A stretch of 64,000 nt of DNA. Source: Nocardia transvalensis NBRC 15921 (GTDB lineage: Bacteria; Actinomycetota; Actinomycetes; Mycobacteriales; Mycobacteriaceae). The DNA lies in contig NZ_BAGL01000002.1 in the NCBI RefSeq assembly GCF_000308875.1, positions 354,061-418,060 on the forward strand. The letters run 5' to 3'. Numbering within the stretch: position 1 is the first letter of the stretch; each line of letters starts with the position of its first letter. A program made the translations under genes and the position numbers. The notes under the pieces were generated by a model, which searched no databases, had not been told where the DNA came from, and was given only the letters and a program-made list of their open reading frames with translations. Shown piece after piece: positions 39,998 through 49,331 of the stretch.

Positions 39998-41950
39998 TCA
40001 GCGCCGCACGACCAGTGTGAACGGCCCGATGCCGGTCACCTGAAAATGCGGATCCTCGAACAGCGTCTTGGGGAACGAGACCGTGTACCGGCGCACATTG
40101 GGATCGTTCGGGTAAACGTCCTCGGCGAGCCGCAGGGTGTACTTGTCGCCGCTGCTGCGGAAGAGGAAGGCGTCCGGCGCCCGCCACGGGGTGTGCTCGA
40201 GCGCGTCGCGCAGTTCCGCCGGGGTCTGCAGCCCGCTCCAGCGCTTGATCTCCGCGGCGCGGCCCGCGAAATCGGCGAGCGGATTCGCGTAGTGCGAGGT
40301 GAGCCCCTGGAAGCCGTAGTACGGGTAGTACGCGAGGAAGCTGGTGTCGGAGGTGAGCACCACGGATCGATCGCGCGGCCGCCCGGTCTGCGCGGTGAGC
40401 GCGGCATCGATCTCGCGGTAGTACGAGACGGCCGACGGGCTGCGCTGATCGGCGCGCTCGCCGTTGCCGTCGGTATCGGTGTAGGCGGTCGTGATCTCGG
40501 TGTTCAGGATGCTGGGGATGGATTGGGAGAACGCCAGCAGGCCGATCACCCCGACCGCCGCGGCCACCAGGCGGAAGCGCGGCGGTTCGTTGATCGCCTG
40601 GTAGAGCGCCCGCGCACCCTCGATGAAGCCGAAGGTTCCCGCCGCGGCCAGCAGCGTCTGCAGGATCGGCTCGAGCCGGAAGGACAGTCCGGTGGTCCCG
40701 GCCGCGGTGGCCGCCAGCGAGGCCAGCGACCACAGGTAGATGGCCGCCACCGAGATCCCCAGCGCCTGCGCCCGGCGCGAACTCGCCGCCCGCAGCACCA
40801 GCCAGACGGTGCCGATCAGGCACAGCGCCCCGAGTATCGGCTCGGAGAAGTCGAACATGGGGAACGACAGCCGCGCCCCCGACTCCGGCAGGTAGTGCAG
40901 CGCGGTGCCGGACTTCGGCATGGACCCGGTGAGCGCCTTCGCCAGCCACGGCCCCCAGGTGATCAGCGCCAGTACCGCGGTGATCACACCCATGACGGCC
41001 AGCCGCGCCAGGATCGGCCACAGCAGGCCCAGCGCGCTCGGGCCGTTCGCGACGTCCCGCGGCCGGTGCACCGCATCGGCGCTGCGCTGCCACAGCTGGG
41101 CGATCCAGGCCACCACGGCCATCAGCACCACGGTGAAGACCGCGAGCCCCGCGAACAGCTGATAGAACATCATCGCCAGCCCGAGGAACAGCCCGGCCCC
41201 GATCACCGCGCCCCAGCCCGCAGCGGTCGGCGCGGTATCGGCCGGATCCGCCGGGCGGTACAGCGCACCCCAGGCCAGCAGCATGGCGGGCGCGAACAGG
41301 ACGACCAGCACCGCGCTGTAGGCCTCGGGGGAGGCGAAGGCCACCGTCACCGCCGTGGTCGCCGCCGCCACCGCGACGGCCCAGTCGGCGCGAATCAGTT
41401 TGGACCACAACACGAGTGCCACCACCGCCGCCACCGCGAGGAAGGCGATCGCGAAGGGCTTGAACGTCTCCCACCCGGACATGCCGAGCAGGTTCGCCAC
41501 CCGCCCGCCGATCCAGAACCACCCGGCCGGGTAGTACGGCGGCAGGTCGATGTAGGTCATATCGTGCAGCGCCGCACTGTCGGTCAGCCGCGTCAGGTAT
41601 TCCGTCCGGAACTCCTGGTCGACCGAGATGCCGAACAGATAGAGCTTGGTCGCCGCCAGCGGCATGCCCAGCGTTACCGTCACGAAGGCCGAAATACCCG
41701 CCCAGGACAGCACTTTCGCGAGCCACGGCCAGCGCCGCAGCCGGATCAGCACGATGGCCGCCAGCAGCACGACCACCGCCGCCACCTGCCCGACGGTGGT
41801 GAGCGCCCGAGTCACATTGGAGGAGTTGAACGCGGGCCACTGCACGGTGCCGAACGCGACCAGCCCCACGGCGGCGACCACCGCCGCGACCACCGCGGCG
41901 AGCACCGCCTCACCCAGACTGCCGCCGACCTGCCGGACAAGTACTCGCAC
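39998..41950 (-). CDS. aftA: Arabinofuranosyltransferase AftA
   Basis: GT-C membrane enzyme that adds the first arabinofuranose to the galactan chain. It has 650 residues, close to Rv3792 (643). About a dozen helices are followed by a C-terminal periplasmic domain with LTSDTSFLAYYPYYGFQGLTSHYANPLADF. The acidic loop after the second helix group (FGISVDQEFRTEYLTRLTDS and MTYIDLPPYYPAGWFW) is the hallmark of this family. The GTG at 41950 was chosen because GGAGG lies 7 bases upstream. Open sequence upstream of it only translates the repeat-rich intergenic DNA. It is separated from dprE2 by a terminator-like hairpin, unlike the contiguous mycobacterial arrangement. Confidence 0.93.
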   Translation of the reverse strand: MRVLVRQVGGSLGEAVLAAVVAAVVAAVGLVAFGTVQWPAFNSSNVTRALTTVGQVAAVVVLLAAIVLIRLRRWPWLAKVLSWAGISAFVTVTLGMPLAATKLYLFGISVDQEFRTEYLTRLTDSAALHDMTYIDLPPYYPAGWFWIGGRVANLLGMSGWETFKPFAIAFLAVAAVVALVLWSKLIRADWAVAVAAATTAVTVAFASPEAYSAVLVVLFAPAMLLAWGALYRPADPADTAPTAAGWGAVIGAGLFLGLAMMFYQLFAGLAVFTVVLMAVVAWIAQLWQRSADAVHRPRDVANGPSALGLLWPILARLAVMGVITAVLALITWGPWLAKALTGSMPKSGTALHYLPESGARLSFPMFDFSEPILGALCLIGTVWLVLRAASSRRAQALGISVAAIYLWSLASLAATAAGTTGLSFRLEPILQTLLAAAGTFGFIEGARALYQAINEPPRFRLVAAAVGVIGLLAFSQSIPSILNTEITTAYTDTDGNGERADQRSPSAVSYYREIDAALTAQTGRPRDRSVVLTSDTSFLAYYPYYGFQGLTSHYANPLADFAGRAAEIKRWSGLQTPAELRDALEHTPWRAPDAFLFRSSGDKYTLRLAEDVYPNDPNVRRYTVSFPKTLFEDPHFQVTGIGPFTLVVRR

Positions 41951-42187
41951 GCTGCCTCCGGATTCTGTGTTGCCTGGTTCCGGCCAAAAGCATGCCGGAA
42001 AAAGGAAAGGTGCCCCAAAGCGCCCGCCGAAAAGAGGAAGGGCACTCCAAGCGCCCGCCAGAATAGGGGGAGGTCCAGTTACGTGCCCGCCGACATACGG
42101 CCGGTGCGCCTGAGCGCGCAGGTTATGGGCGGGTGCGCCTGAACTCGCGCTGGAATGCGGGAGGTACGCCCGAGCGCGCGCCGGTAC
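41951..42187. repeat. Repeat-rich region upstream of aftA
   Basis: Holds one copy of the dispersed palindromic repeat at 41976-42003 (core CCGGCCAAAAGCATGCCGG), only 26 bases before the aftA start. It is followed by several imperfect GCGCCCGCC/GTGCGCCTGA-type direct repeats between 42029 and 42175 (for example AAGCGCCCGCC at 42029 and 42050). The aftA promoter must lie in or beyond this array. Confidence 0.65.
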
Positions 42188-42192
42188 CACGA

Positions 42193-42230
42193 AAGCCCTG
42201 CACACCTACGAGGTCAGGTGTGCAGGGCTT
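42193..42230 (-). terminator. Terminator after dprE2
   Basis: A perfect 15-bp stem AAGCCCTGCACACCT/AGGTGTGCAGGGCTT with an 8-base loop, 26 bases beyond the dprE2 stop on the minus strand. Confidence 0.8.
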
Positions 42231-42255
42231 CCGAAGATCGTGGGCGTGCCGCCGA

Positions 42256-43017
42256 TCAGATCGGCAGGCGGCGGAACAGGGCGCGGGGGACGTGGCGGAG
42301 GATCACCATGACCCAGCGGAAGGCGCCGGGGGCCCAGACGATCTCCTTGCCCTTCTGGGAGGCCGCGACCGCCAGGGCCGCCACGTCCTCCTTGTCGACG
42401 GTCAGCGGGGCCTCGTCGACGTGTGCCGAGAACCGGGTGCGGACCTGGCCGGGGCGGACGACGGTGACGCGGGGGCCGAAGGGACGCAGCGCCTCGCCGA
42501 GTCCCAGATAGAAGCCGTCCAGGCCGGCCTTGGTCGAGCCGTAGACGAAGTTGGCGCGCTTGACCCGCTCGCCGGCCACCGAGGACATGACGACGATGCG
42601 CCCGTACCCCTGGCCCTTCATCTTCTCGCCGACCAGCACGCCCACCGACACCGACGCGGTGTAGTTGACCTCGGCCACCCGCACGGCCTTCTGCTGGTTC
42701 TGCCACAGCTCCTCGGCGTCGCCGTCCAGCGCGAACGCGACGATCGCCACGTCGATATCGCCGTCGGCCCACGCCTGCTCGACGACCTTCGGATGGCTAC
42801 CGGTGTCGAGCGCGTCGAAGTCCACGACCTCGACCTTGGACGCTCCGGCGGCTTCCAGCTGCGCCACGGAATCCGCGCGCAGCGGATCGTTCGGCAGGGC
42901 CGCCAGGACGACCCGGGCCGGTCCCTTCTTCAGGTACTCGGTGCAGATCGCCAGGCCGATTTCGGAGGTTCCACCCAGAAGCAGAATGTTCTGGGGGTTG
43001 CCTACGGCATTGATCAT
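42256..43017 (-). CDS. dprE2: Decaprenylphosphoryl-2-keto-ribose reductase DprE2
   Basis: Short-chain dehydrogenase that reduces the 2-keto intermediate made by DprE1 to decaprenylphosphoryl-arabinose, using NADH. It has 253 residues; Rv3791 has 254. The N-terminal nucleotide motif [13 protein letters not shown], the catalytic Ser in [10 protein letters not shown] and the YGSTKAG Tyr-Lys motif are all in place. A hydrophobic C-terminal segment ([18 protein letters not shown]) may attach it to the membrane. The start ATG lies 16 bases after the dprE1 stop, with GGTGAG in between. Confidence 0.96.
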   Translation of the reverse strand: MINAVGNPQNILLLGGTSEIGLAICTEYLKKGPARVVLAALPNDPLRADSVAQLEAAGASKVEVVDFDALDTGSHPKVVEQAWADGDIDVAIVAFALDGDAEELWQNQQKAVRVAEVNYTASVSVGVLVGEKMKGQGYGRIVVMSSVAGERVKRANFVYGSTKAGLDGFYLGLGEALRPFGPRVTVVRPGQVRTRFSAHVDEAPLTVDKEDVAALAVAASQKGKEIVWAPGAFRWVMVILRHVPRALFRRLPI

Positions 43018-43033
43018 TTCGCGTACTCACCGC

Positions 43034-44530
43034 TCATTGCAGCTCCAGCCTTCTCGCCATATCGGACATGAAAACGCCTGTGGGGTCGACACTGCGGCGG
43101 ACCTTGATCCACTCGTCGATCCGGGGGTACATGCTGTGGAAGGTCTCCGCGGTGGTCCGGGAGTCCTTGCCGGTGTAGAGCCGTCCGCCGAATTCCAGCA
43201 CGCGCCGGTCCAGTTCGGTGACGAACTCGTTGAGCCCCGCACTGATCGGGAAGTCCACGCAGATGTTCCAGCCCGGCATCGGAAAGCTCAGTGGCGCCTG
43301 GTTACCCGGCCCGAACAGTTTGAAAACGTTGAGGAACGAATAGAACCCGGACCGCTGGATATCGCGGATGATGTTCTTGAACTCCTCGACCGCCTCGGGC
43401 GGGACCACGAACTGGTACTGGAGGAAGCCGTTCGAACCGTAGCCGCGGTTCCATTCACCCAGCATGTCCAGCGGGTGATAGAACTGCGTCAGGTTCTGCA
43501 CCTTGCCCCGGTAGGTACCCGACTTGCGGTACCAGAGCTCGCCGATGGGCGTGAAGGTGTACTTGTTGGCCAGCCCGTTCGGGAAGACGTCCGGCAGCGT
43601 GAAGAACGTCTTGCCGTTGAACTTCAGCGGATCCTCCCGCAGCTTCTTGGGCAGTTCGTCCAGCTTCGCCAGATTGCCGCGCGAGATCGCCGCCCGGCCC
43701 AGCTTGGGTTCCGGGCTGATCGCGTCGAACCAGGCCGAGCTGTACTCGTAGCGGTCCTCGGAGCCGTCGCTGTGGTAGGCGATGGTGTCCTCGAGCGTCG
43801 GCGTGACGTCGCCGTCGGCGATGAAGTACGCGGTCTCGGTCGGCGTCATCTCGATGGTGGCCCGCAGGATGATGCCCGTGAGCCCGCAGCCACCGACGGT
43901 CGCCCAGAACAACTTGGCGTTCCGCTTCGGCGTGATGTGATGCACGGTGCCGTCGGCGGTGAGCAGTTCCATCGACCGCACGTGATTGCCGAAGCTGCCC
44001 GCGCTGTGGTGGTTCTTGCCGTGGATGTCGGAGCCGATCGCACCGCCCACGGTGACCTGGCGGGTGCCCGGCAGCACCGGAACCCACAGGCCGAACGGCA
44101 GCGCGGCCTTCATCAGCTGGTCCAGGTTCACGCCGGCGTCGACGTCCACCAGATGGGTGTCGCGGTCGATGCGGTGGATCTTGTTCATCGCCGTCATGTC
44201 GACGACCAAGCCGCCGGCGTTCTGGGCGTTGTCGCCGTACGAGCGTCCGAGCCCGCGGGCGATCACCCCGCGCCGCAGATGCGCGGGTTTCCCCTCGTTG
44301 TCCTCGGCGACCGCGGCCACGGCCTGCGCGATCAGCTCCGGATCGCTGGTCGAGAGCACCTCGGCGGACGTCGGCGCGGTACGGCCCCACCCGGTCAGCC
44401 TGCGAGTACTCGTCGGCAGGTCGTAGCGTTCGGTCGACCCTGTGCTGTCATTCTGTGACGCAGCGCCGTCGCCCGCTTTTTCGGCAGGACCCGCGGCGGT
44501 GGAGGTCTGAGCTTTCGTGGACATCGGCAT
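43034..44530 (-). CDS. dprE1: Decaprenylphosphoryl-ribose 2-oxidase DprE1
   Basis: FAD enzyme that oxidises decaprenylphosphoryl-ribose, the first half of the epimerisation to arabinose, and the target of benzothiazinones. It has 498 residues against 461 in Rv3790; the extra length is an N-terminal Ser/Thr/Ala-rich extension. The FAD-binding segment [17 protein letters not shown] and the covalent-inhibitor cysteine in [11 protein letters not shown] (Cys424, equivalent to Cys387) are present. The active-site lysine in [10 protein letters not shown] lies 31 residues later, as in M. tuberculosis. Start codons at 44530 (MPMSTK) or two codons later are equally possible. It is divergent from the gtrA gene across 116 bases. 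Confidence 0.96.
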   Translation of the reverse strand: MPMSTKAQTSTAAGPAEKAGDGAASQNDSTGSTERYDLPTSTRRLTGWGRTAPTSAEVLSTSDPELIAQAVAAVAEDNEGKPAHLRRGVIARGLGRSYGDNAQNAGGLVVDMTAMNKIHRIDRDTHLVDVDAGVNLDQLMKAALPFGLWVPVLPGTRQVTVGGAIGSDIHGKNHHSAGSFGNHVRSMELLTADGTVHHITPKRNAKLFWATVGGCGLTGIILRATIEMTPTETAYFIADGDVTPTLEDTIAYHSDGSEDRYEYSSAWFDAISPEPKLGRAAISRGNLAKLDELPKKLREDPLKFNGKTFFTLPDVFPNGLANKYTFTPIGELWYRKSGTYRGKVQNLTQFYHPLDMLGEWNRGYGSNGFLQYQFVVPPEAVEEFKNIIRDIQRSGFYSFLNVFKLFGPGNQAPLSFPMPGWNICVDFPISAGLNEFVTELDRRVLEFGGRLYTGKDSRTTAETFHSMYPRIDEWIKVRRSVDPTGVFMSDMARRLELQ

Positions 44531-44646
44531 AGAGGCTACAGGTATGACCGGACATCGGTGCCGGTGTCACGGGCCGTACACCGGCGTGAATCGCGCCACG
44601 CCGATCGCCCCGATGTAGCTGTGGGCGGCGCGCTACGCTCGTCCCC

Positions 44647-45129
44647 GTGACCGCGGAACCCCACCTTCCCCTGCCGGCTGAGCTGCCCCTGGTCGACGAG
44701 CCGGGCGGTACCGATGTCGACCTCAAGACGCAGATCGTGCGGTTCGTCGCGACCGGCGTGCTGTCGGCGGTGGTCGACTTCGGGCTGTATCTGGTGCTGA
44801 TGAATCTGTTCGGGGTCCCGCGCGATATCGCCAAGGCGATCAGCTTCGTCGTCGGCACCACGACCGCCTACCTGATCAACCGCCGCTGGACCTTCAAGGC
44901 GCCGCCGAGCCGCATCCGGTTCGCCGCCGTGTGGGCGCTGTATCTGGTCACCTTCGTCGTCCAGGTCGGGATCAACGCGCTGCTCAACGATCACCTGCCC
45001 CGCATGCGGTGGGAACTGGCCGGACACACGGTGACCATCGCGGTGCTGCTGGCCTTCGTCGTCGCGCAGGGCACCGCCACCGTCATCAACTTCGTCGTTC
45101 AGCGCGCGGTGATCTTCAAGATCAAGTGA
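44647..45129 (+). CDS. GtrA-family membrane protein (Rv3789-like)
   Basis: A 160-residue protein with four membrane helices of the GtrA family (QIVRFVATGVLSAVVDFGLYLVL, then FVVGTTTAYLINRRWTF). Rv3789, next to dprE1 in M. tuberculosis, has been proposed to flip decaprenylphosphoryl-arabinose or to recruit AftA. The same adjacency is seen here, but the gene is on the opposite strand, whereas the mycobacterial gene is in line with dprE1. It starts at GTG. A second GtrA-family gene lies at 60729-61229. Confidence 0.9.
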   Translation: MTAEPHLPLPAELPLVDEPGGTDVDLKTQIVRFVATGVLSAVVDFGLYLVLMNLFGVPRDIAKAISFVVGTTTAYLINRRWTFKAPPSRIRFAAVWALYLVTFVVQVGINALLNDHLPRMRWELAGHTVTIAVLLAFVVAQGTATVINFVVQRAVIFKIK

Positions 45130-45132
45130 GGC

Positions 45133-45183
45133 GAATCCGCCGGTTCCGGTGAAGCACCGTTGCAGGCCGGAACCGGCGGATTC
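45133..45183. terminator. Bidirectional terminator between gtrA and the PNPOx-like gene
   Basis: A perfect 17-bp inverted repeat (GAATCCGCCGGTTCCGG and its complement) with a 17-base loop, lying between convergent stop codons. Its right end overlaps the stop of the minus-strand gene. Confidence 0.85.
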
Positions 45184-45802
45184 AGTATTCGGCGACCAGT
45201 GCCCGGGTCTCGGCCTTCGCGCCGAAGTAGTCGCCGCCCTTGGCGGCGGGATTGTCGGTACCCCACTGCCGCTCCTCGCGGGTGCCGGGTACCAGGTGCG
45301 GAATGTGCTTGCGGCAGTGGATGTACGCCTCCTCGACGTCGACCACGACCCAGCGCTCGGCGACCCTGCCGCGCTCGGCCTGCGGCAGATCGGGCACCCG
45401 GTGCCGCAGCGCCGCATCGCCGACGATGCGCGCGGACCCATTGATGTGCAGGCCGATCCGGTCGTGCGTGAAGTCGATCAGGAGGATGCCGACGTGCGGG
45501 TTCTCCAGGATGTTGCCCAGACTCGCCATGACGCCGTTGCCGCGATATTCGGGGTACGCGAGGGTGCGGTCGTCGACGATGTGGAGAAAGCCCGGCCGGC
45601 CCGCCCGGAAGCTGGCGTCGCACTCGCCGTGCCGGTCGGCGGTGGCGATGAACGCCATATCGATCCGCCGCACGAAGTCGAGCATCGTGGCGTTGAGTCT
45701 GTCCAGCACCTGATCGTCGGCGAAGCGCTCGGCCCGGTCGCGGGTGCCGAAGCGGTCCTGGAGTTCCCGCTCACCGTCACTGCCGCCTCGCCTACCGGGC
45801 AT
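45182..45802 (-). CDS. Pyridoxamine 5'-phosphate oxidase-like flavin-binding protein
   Basis: A 206-residue split-barrel protein. The core IDMAFIATADRHGECDASFRAG, then VGILLIDFTHDRIGLHINGSARIVG, is the typical PNPOx-like fold that binds FMN or F420. The C-terminal region contains CRKHIPHLVPG. It is of the general-stress or pyridoxamine-oxidase-related type; the substrate is unknown. GAGGGGGCGTGAG immediately before the ATG gives a strong ribosome binding site. It is transcribed alone. Confidence 0.85.
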   Translation of the reverse strand: MPGRRGGSDGERELQDRFGTRDRAERFADDQVLDRLNATMLDFVRRIDMAFIATADRHGECDASFRAGRPGFLHIVDDRTLAYPEYRGNGVMASLGNILENPHVGILLIDFTHDRIGLHINGSARIVGDAALRHRVPDLPQAERGRVAERWVVVDVEEAYIHCRKHIPHLVPGTREERQWGTDNPAAKGGDYFGAKAETRALVAEY

Positions 45803-46196
45803 CTCACGCCCCCTCGGGTTGCTGGAGTCGTATGTACCAGGCTCGGCACTGAACCTCGGTGATGTCGAAATCGTATATGAAAGAACGTTTTTGGACTGGG
45901 CAAATTATGAAACTAGCTGGTGAGTGGGTTATATGTCCCACTCGGTCAGTGTCCGGCATCTCATCCTCGAATGAGGATGCGCCCGCGCACCCGCGGGGGC
46001 AAGCCCCGATTCGCCGATAGCTGTGCCGATGCTGGCCGTGGCGGTGCGCGACAGTGGGCGGATTCGGTTGGTGCCGAGCGCAATTCGCACTATTGCGTTG
46101 TCCATTTTGCTCGGCGTGCCCGGCCGTGCCGAGTCGACCGGCCCGTTACACCCCTTACGGGTCCCGACCGGTACGCAATGTCCGAAACGAGTGGCT
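45803..46196. other. Intergenic region with small inverted repeat
   Basis: About 394 bases without a gene between two minus-strand genes. The part from 45840 to 45950 has low GC and is likely the promoter of the PNPOx-like gene. It contains a 7-bp inverted repeat (GAGTGGG at 45922 and CCCACTC at 45937) that could bind a regulator. Nothing is recognised at 45950-46196. Confidence 0.45.
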
Positions 46197-48413
46197 TCAG
46201 GCTGGTGTCAGCGTGACCGGCACCCCGTTGAACACCGCGTTTCCGGAGGGGGTGTCGATGATCGAATCGTCGGTCAGCGTATTGGCGTTCACGCCCGCGT
46301 GCTCCCGCGCGACCGATTGGGTGCTGCCGGCGTGGCCCCATCCGTGCGGCAGGCTCACCACGCCAGGCATGATCTCCTCGGTCGGCTCCACGGGCACGGT
46401 GAGCGTGCCCGCCGCCGATTTCACGACCGCCTCTGCGCCCAGTCCGAGCCGCTCGGCATCGTCGGGGTGGATGTGCAGCGTGCAGGTGTTGGACCCGCCG
46501 ACGAGGGTCGCGACATTGTGCATCCAACTGTTGTTGGAGCGCAGCTGCCGCCGCCCGATGAGCACCATGCCCGTGCTCGCGTCGGCGAGCCGGTCGCGCA
46601 GCCGCGCGACGTCGTCGAGCAGCGGTTGCGGGGCGAGTTCGACCCGCTTCGACGCCGTGCGCAGCGCCTCGGGCAGGCGGGGCCGCAGCGGGCCGAGGTC
46701 GATACCGTGCGGATTGTCCAGCAGAACTTGCAGATTCAACCCGCCGGACACCCCCTCCTGCTCGACCTCCGCCGCGGCCGGATGCCACTCGCCGTAGGGG
46801 CCCAGCCGCAGCATCATGTCGATGCGCTGCTCGGTGCTGTTGTCGCCGATCAGTTCGGCGCGGCGCTCCAGCAGCCCCGCCTTGTGCAGGGTGCCCGCGA
46901 TGATCAGCTCGTCGACCGCCGCAAGCGGATCGCGGTCGGGTTCGGGCTGCTGGCCCAGGGCCGCGACGGCCAGCCGCGCCAGGATCTCCGACTCCGAGGG
47001 CCGGTCGCCCAGCGGCAGCAGCGGCCGCGAGTACCGCGCGTAGTCGCGCACCGCGAAGTTCAGCAGCGCGAAGTCGTAGTGCGGGGACTGGAGGGTGCGC
47101 GGCGGCGGCAGGATGACATCGGCGTGGCGGGTGGTCTCGTTCAGATAGCGATCCACGCTCACCATGAATTCCAGCCCGGCCAGCGCCTCCCCGAGCCGCG
47201 CGCCGCTGGGCGCGGACAGCACGGGATTGCCCGCGACCGTCACCAGCGCCCGCACCTGCCCCTCGCCCGGGGTGGTGATCTCGTCGGCGAGCGTGGCGAT
47301 CGGGAATTCGCCCATCGCCTCGGGCAGCTCGCGCACCCGGCTGGACCAGCGGCCCAGGCGGAACGGGCGGGTGCGGACGATGCCGAGCGCGGCCGGCGTG
47401 GCGAACATGGCCCCGCCGGGCCTGTCCAGGTTGCCGGTGAGCACGTTGATCACGTCCACCAGCCACTGTGTCAGCGTGCCGAATTCGGCCGTACAGGTGC
47501 CGATGCGCGCGTAGACGGCGGCCGTGGGCGCCGCGGCCAGTTCGCGGGCCAGCCGGACGATGGTCTCGGCGGGGACGCCCGTGCGGTCGGCGACCCGCTG
47601 CGGCGGGAATGCCGTTGCGGCCGTGCGCACCTCGTCGAGGCCGCTCGCCTCCACCCGGACCGTCACCAGATCTTCGGCGAACAGCGTGTGCACGATCGCG
47701 AACAGCAGATACGCATCGCTGCCGGGCCGGACGAACAGGTGCTCATCGGCCAGTTTCGCGGTGCGCGTGCGGCGCGGATCGACCACCACGAGGCGACCGC
47801 CGCGCTTGCGCAGCGCCTTCAACCGCCCCGGAAAGTCCGGCGAGGTGCACAGCGATCCGTTCGATTCCAGCGGGTTGGCGCCCAGGACGAGCAGGTAGTC
47901 GGTGCGGTCCAGATCCGGGACCGGCACGGTGAGCGGATCGCCGAACATCAGCCCGCTGGCGACCTGCTTGGGCATCTGGTCGGCGGTGCTGGCGGAGTAG
48001 ACGTTGCGCGTGCTGAGCGCCCGGATCAGCGGTGGCAGGTACAGCGCCCCGGCGACGGTGTGCGCATTGGGATTGCCCAGGTACAGGGCCGTGGACTGCC
48101 GTCCGTACTCGGCCGCCAGCGGCGGCAGGCGCTCGGCGATCAGGTCGAAGGCCTCCTCCCAGGAGGCCGCGCGCCAGGTATCGGTGGCGCGGTCGCGGAT
48201 CATCGGATCGGTCAGCCGGTCGGGATCCTCGTCGAGATGGCCGAGGCTGGCGCCCTTGGGGCAGAGAAATCCCTTGCTGAACGGGTCGCGGCGGTCGCCC
48301 CGGATCCCGGCCACCAGGTCGTCGGCGGTAAGGGTGACCTCGAGCCCGCAGACGGCCTCGCACAGCGGGCAGGTGCGAAGCAGTGTCCGGGTGTCTTCCG
48401 TGACGTGCGTCAT
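46197..48413 (-). CDS. Molybdopterin-dependent oxidoreductase
   Basis: A 738-residue member of the DMSO reductase/formate dehydrogenase superfamily. The N-terminus binds a 4Fe-4S cluster: CPLCEAVCGLEV with the fourth cysteine in FLCPKGASLGHL. Further on are YLGNPNAHT, LLVLGANPLESNGSL and the dinucleotide-binding DPRRTRTAKLADEH. A C-terminal molydop-binding domain has HPDDAERLGLG and VSLPHGWGH. No partner subunit is encoded nearby, so it may be a single-subunit soluble enzyme; no Tat signal is seen. The ATG giving MTHVTEDTRTLLRTCPLC is the likely start, although the frame is open upstream. The substrate is unknown. Confidence 0.9.
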   Translation of the reverse strand: MTHVTEDTRTLLRTCPLCEAVCGLEVTLTADDLVAGIRGDRRDPFSKGFLCPKGASLGHLDEDPDRLTDPMIRDRATDTWRAASWEEAFDLIAERLPPLAAEYGRQSTALYLGNPNAHTVAGALYLPPLIRALSTRNVYSASTADQMPKQVASGLMFGDPLTVPVPDLDRTDYLLVLGANPLESNGSLCTSPDFPGRLKALRKRGGRLVVVDPRRTRTAKLADEHLFVRPGSDAYLLFAIVHTLFAEDLVTVRVEASGLDEVRTAATAFPPQRVADRTGVPAETIVRLARELAAAPTAAVYARIGTCTAEFGTLTQWLVDVINVLTGNLDRPGGAMFATPAALGIVRTRPFRLGRWSSRVRELPEAMGEFPIATLADEITTPGEGQVRALVTVAGNPVLSAPSGARLGEALAGLEFMVSVDRYLNETTRHADVILPPPRTLQSPHYDFALLNFAVRDYARYSRPLLPLGDRPSESEILARLAVAALGQQPEPDRDPLAAVDELIIAGTLHKAGLLERRAELIGDNSTEQRIDMMLRLGPYGEWHPAAAEVEQEGVSGGLNLQVLLDNPHGIDLGPLRPRLPEALRTASKRVELAPQPLLDDVARLRDRLADASTGMVLIGRRQLRSNNSWMHNVATLVGGSNTCTLHIHPDDAERLGLGAEAVVKSAAGTLTVPVEPTEEIMPGVVSLPHGWGHAGSTQSVAREHAGVNANTLTDDSIIDTPSGNAVFNGVPVTLTPA

Positions 48414-48525
48414 AACACCATCATCACCCCGGGCACCGACATGCGCGATCCGGGCACAACGGAAACCGCGGGAACCCGGTGGGCCCCCGCGGTTTCGGTG
48501 GTTACTGAGCTGTCTGTCGAACCTG

Positions 48526-49017
48526 TCAGCTGGCGATGCGGGCGAGCCGCGGCTTGCGCTGTTTCGACCGGGCCGCGCGGACGGCCGCACCGATCGCGAC
48601 CACCGGCGGGAGCCAGCGGGCCTCGTTCGGCGCCACGCCCCAGTCGGCCGAGCCGGCGGCCGACAGCTGCGTCGGCGGCAGCGGGATGCCCTCGCCGTCG
48701 GTGTAGACGGTGACGCCCTCGGCCGCGCGCAGCGCCTCCAGTGCCATCGCGGCATTGCGGACGCCGGTGACCAGGTGGATCTCGCGGCGCTCGGCGCCCG
48801 GGATCTCGATCACCGGACCGGTCATGTTGTTCGCCCGCAGGTACCGGCGCACGGTCGCCGCGAGTTCACCGGTCACTTCGATGCCGGAAACGTTCTCGTC
48901 GGTGATCAGGCAGATGCCGTTGGCCGTTTCGGCGACCGTCCAACCGCGCTGGATGTAGTCCTGCGCGCTGGCGGCCAGCTCGGCCGCACGAACGGAAGGC
49001 GGAAACGTCGTACGCAC
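48526..49017 (-). CDS. Conserved hypothetical protein
   Basis: A protein of about 163 residues from the GTG that has GGAGAAG 3 bases upstream (VRTTFPPSVRAAELAA). ATG starts at 49029 or 49065 would add 4 or 16 residues. It has an alpha/beta pattern (YIQRGWTVAETANGICLIT, then ELAATVRRYLRANNMTGPVIEIPGA) and a basic C-terminus (RAARSKQRKPRLA). No family was recognised with certainty. It lies between the molybdopterin gene and a divergent membrane protein gene. Confidence 0.7.
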   Translation of the reverse strand: MRTTFPPSVRAAELAASAQDYIQRGWTVAETANGICLITDENVSGIEVTGELAATVRRYLRANNMTGPVIEIPGAERREIHLVTGVRNAAMALEALRAAEGVTVYTDGEGIPLPPTQLSAAGSADWGVAPNEARWLPPVVAIGAAVRAARSKQRKPRLARIAS

Positions 49018-49331
49018 TTGCTTCTCCATTCCCCGGGTAGATCTGGGTCCTGCGTTGGTGTTCATGGGACGTATCGGGCCACGTGGGACGCCGCGTTACA
49101 CGTTTGCGAAACTTTCTTGCTCGTCATCGAATTCATCACAAGATCACCTTTTGATTCCCGACAGCTATGGATTCGGCGGCACTGCCGCTGCCGATCGGCC
49201 TCGTCGCAGGCCCGAAGTCACAGTCGTCCGCTCACCTGTGAATCGAATGCGTTGCGGCTGAAAGTTTCCCAACAGAACGCTTGTGACCCTGCTCGTTGCC
49301 CCGGCGAAGTGTAAGGGAGAGGATCGGAGCC

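Noticed and set aside
37598..42142. A 1514-codon open frame on the + strand opposite emb, the 639-residue gene and aftA
   Set aside because: It is Arg/Gly/His-rich, has no recognisable domain and mirrors high-GC coding on the other strand.
46023..48713. An 896-codon open frame antisense to the molybdopterin oxidoreductase
   Set aside because: No domain pattern, and the minus-strand gene shows the full 4Fe-4S and molybdopterin motifs.
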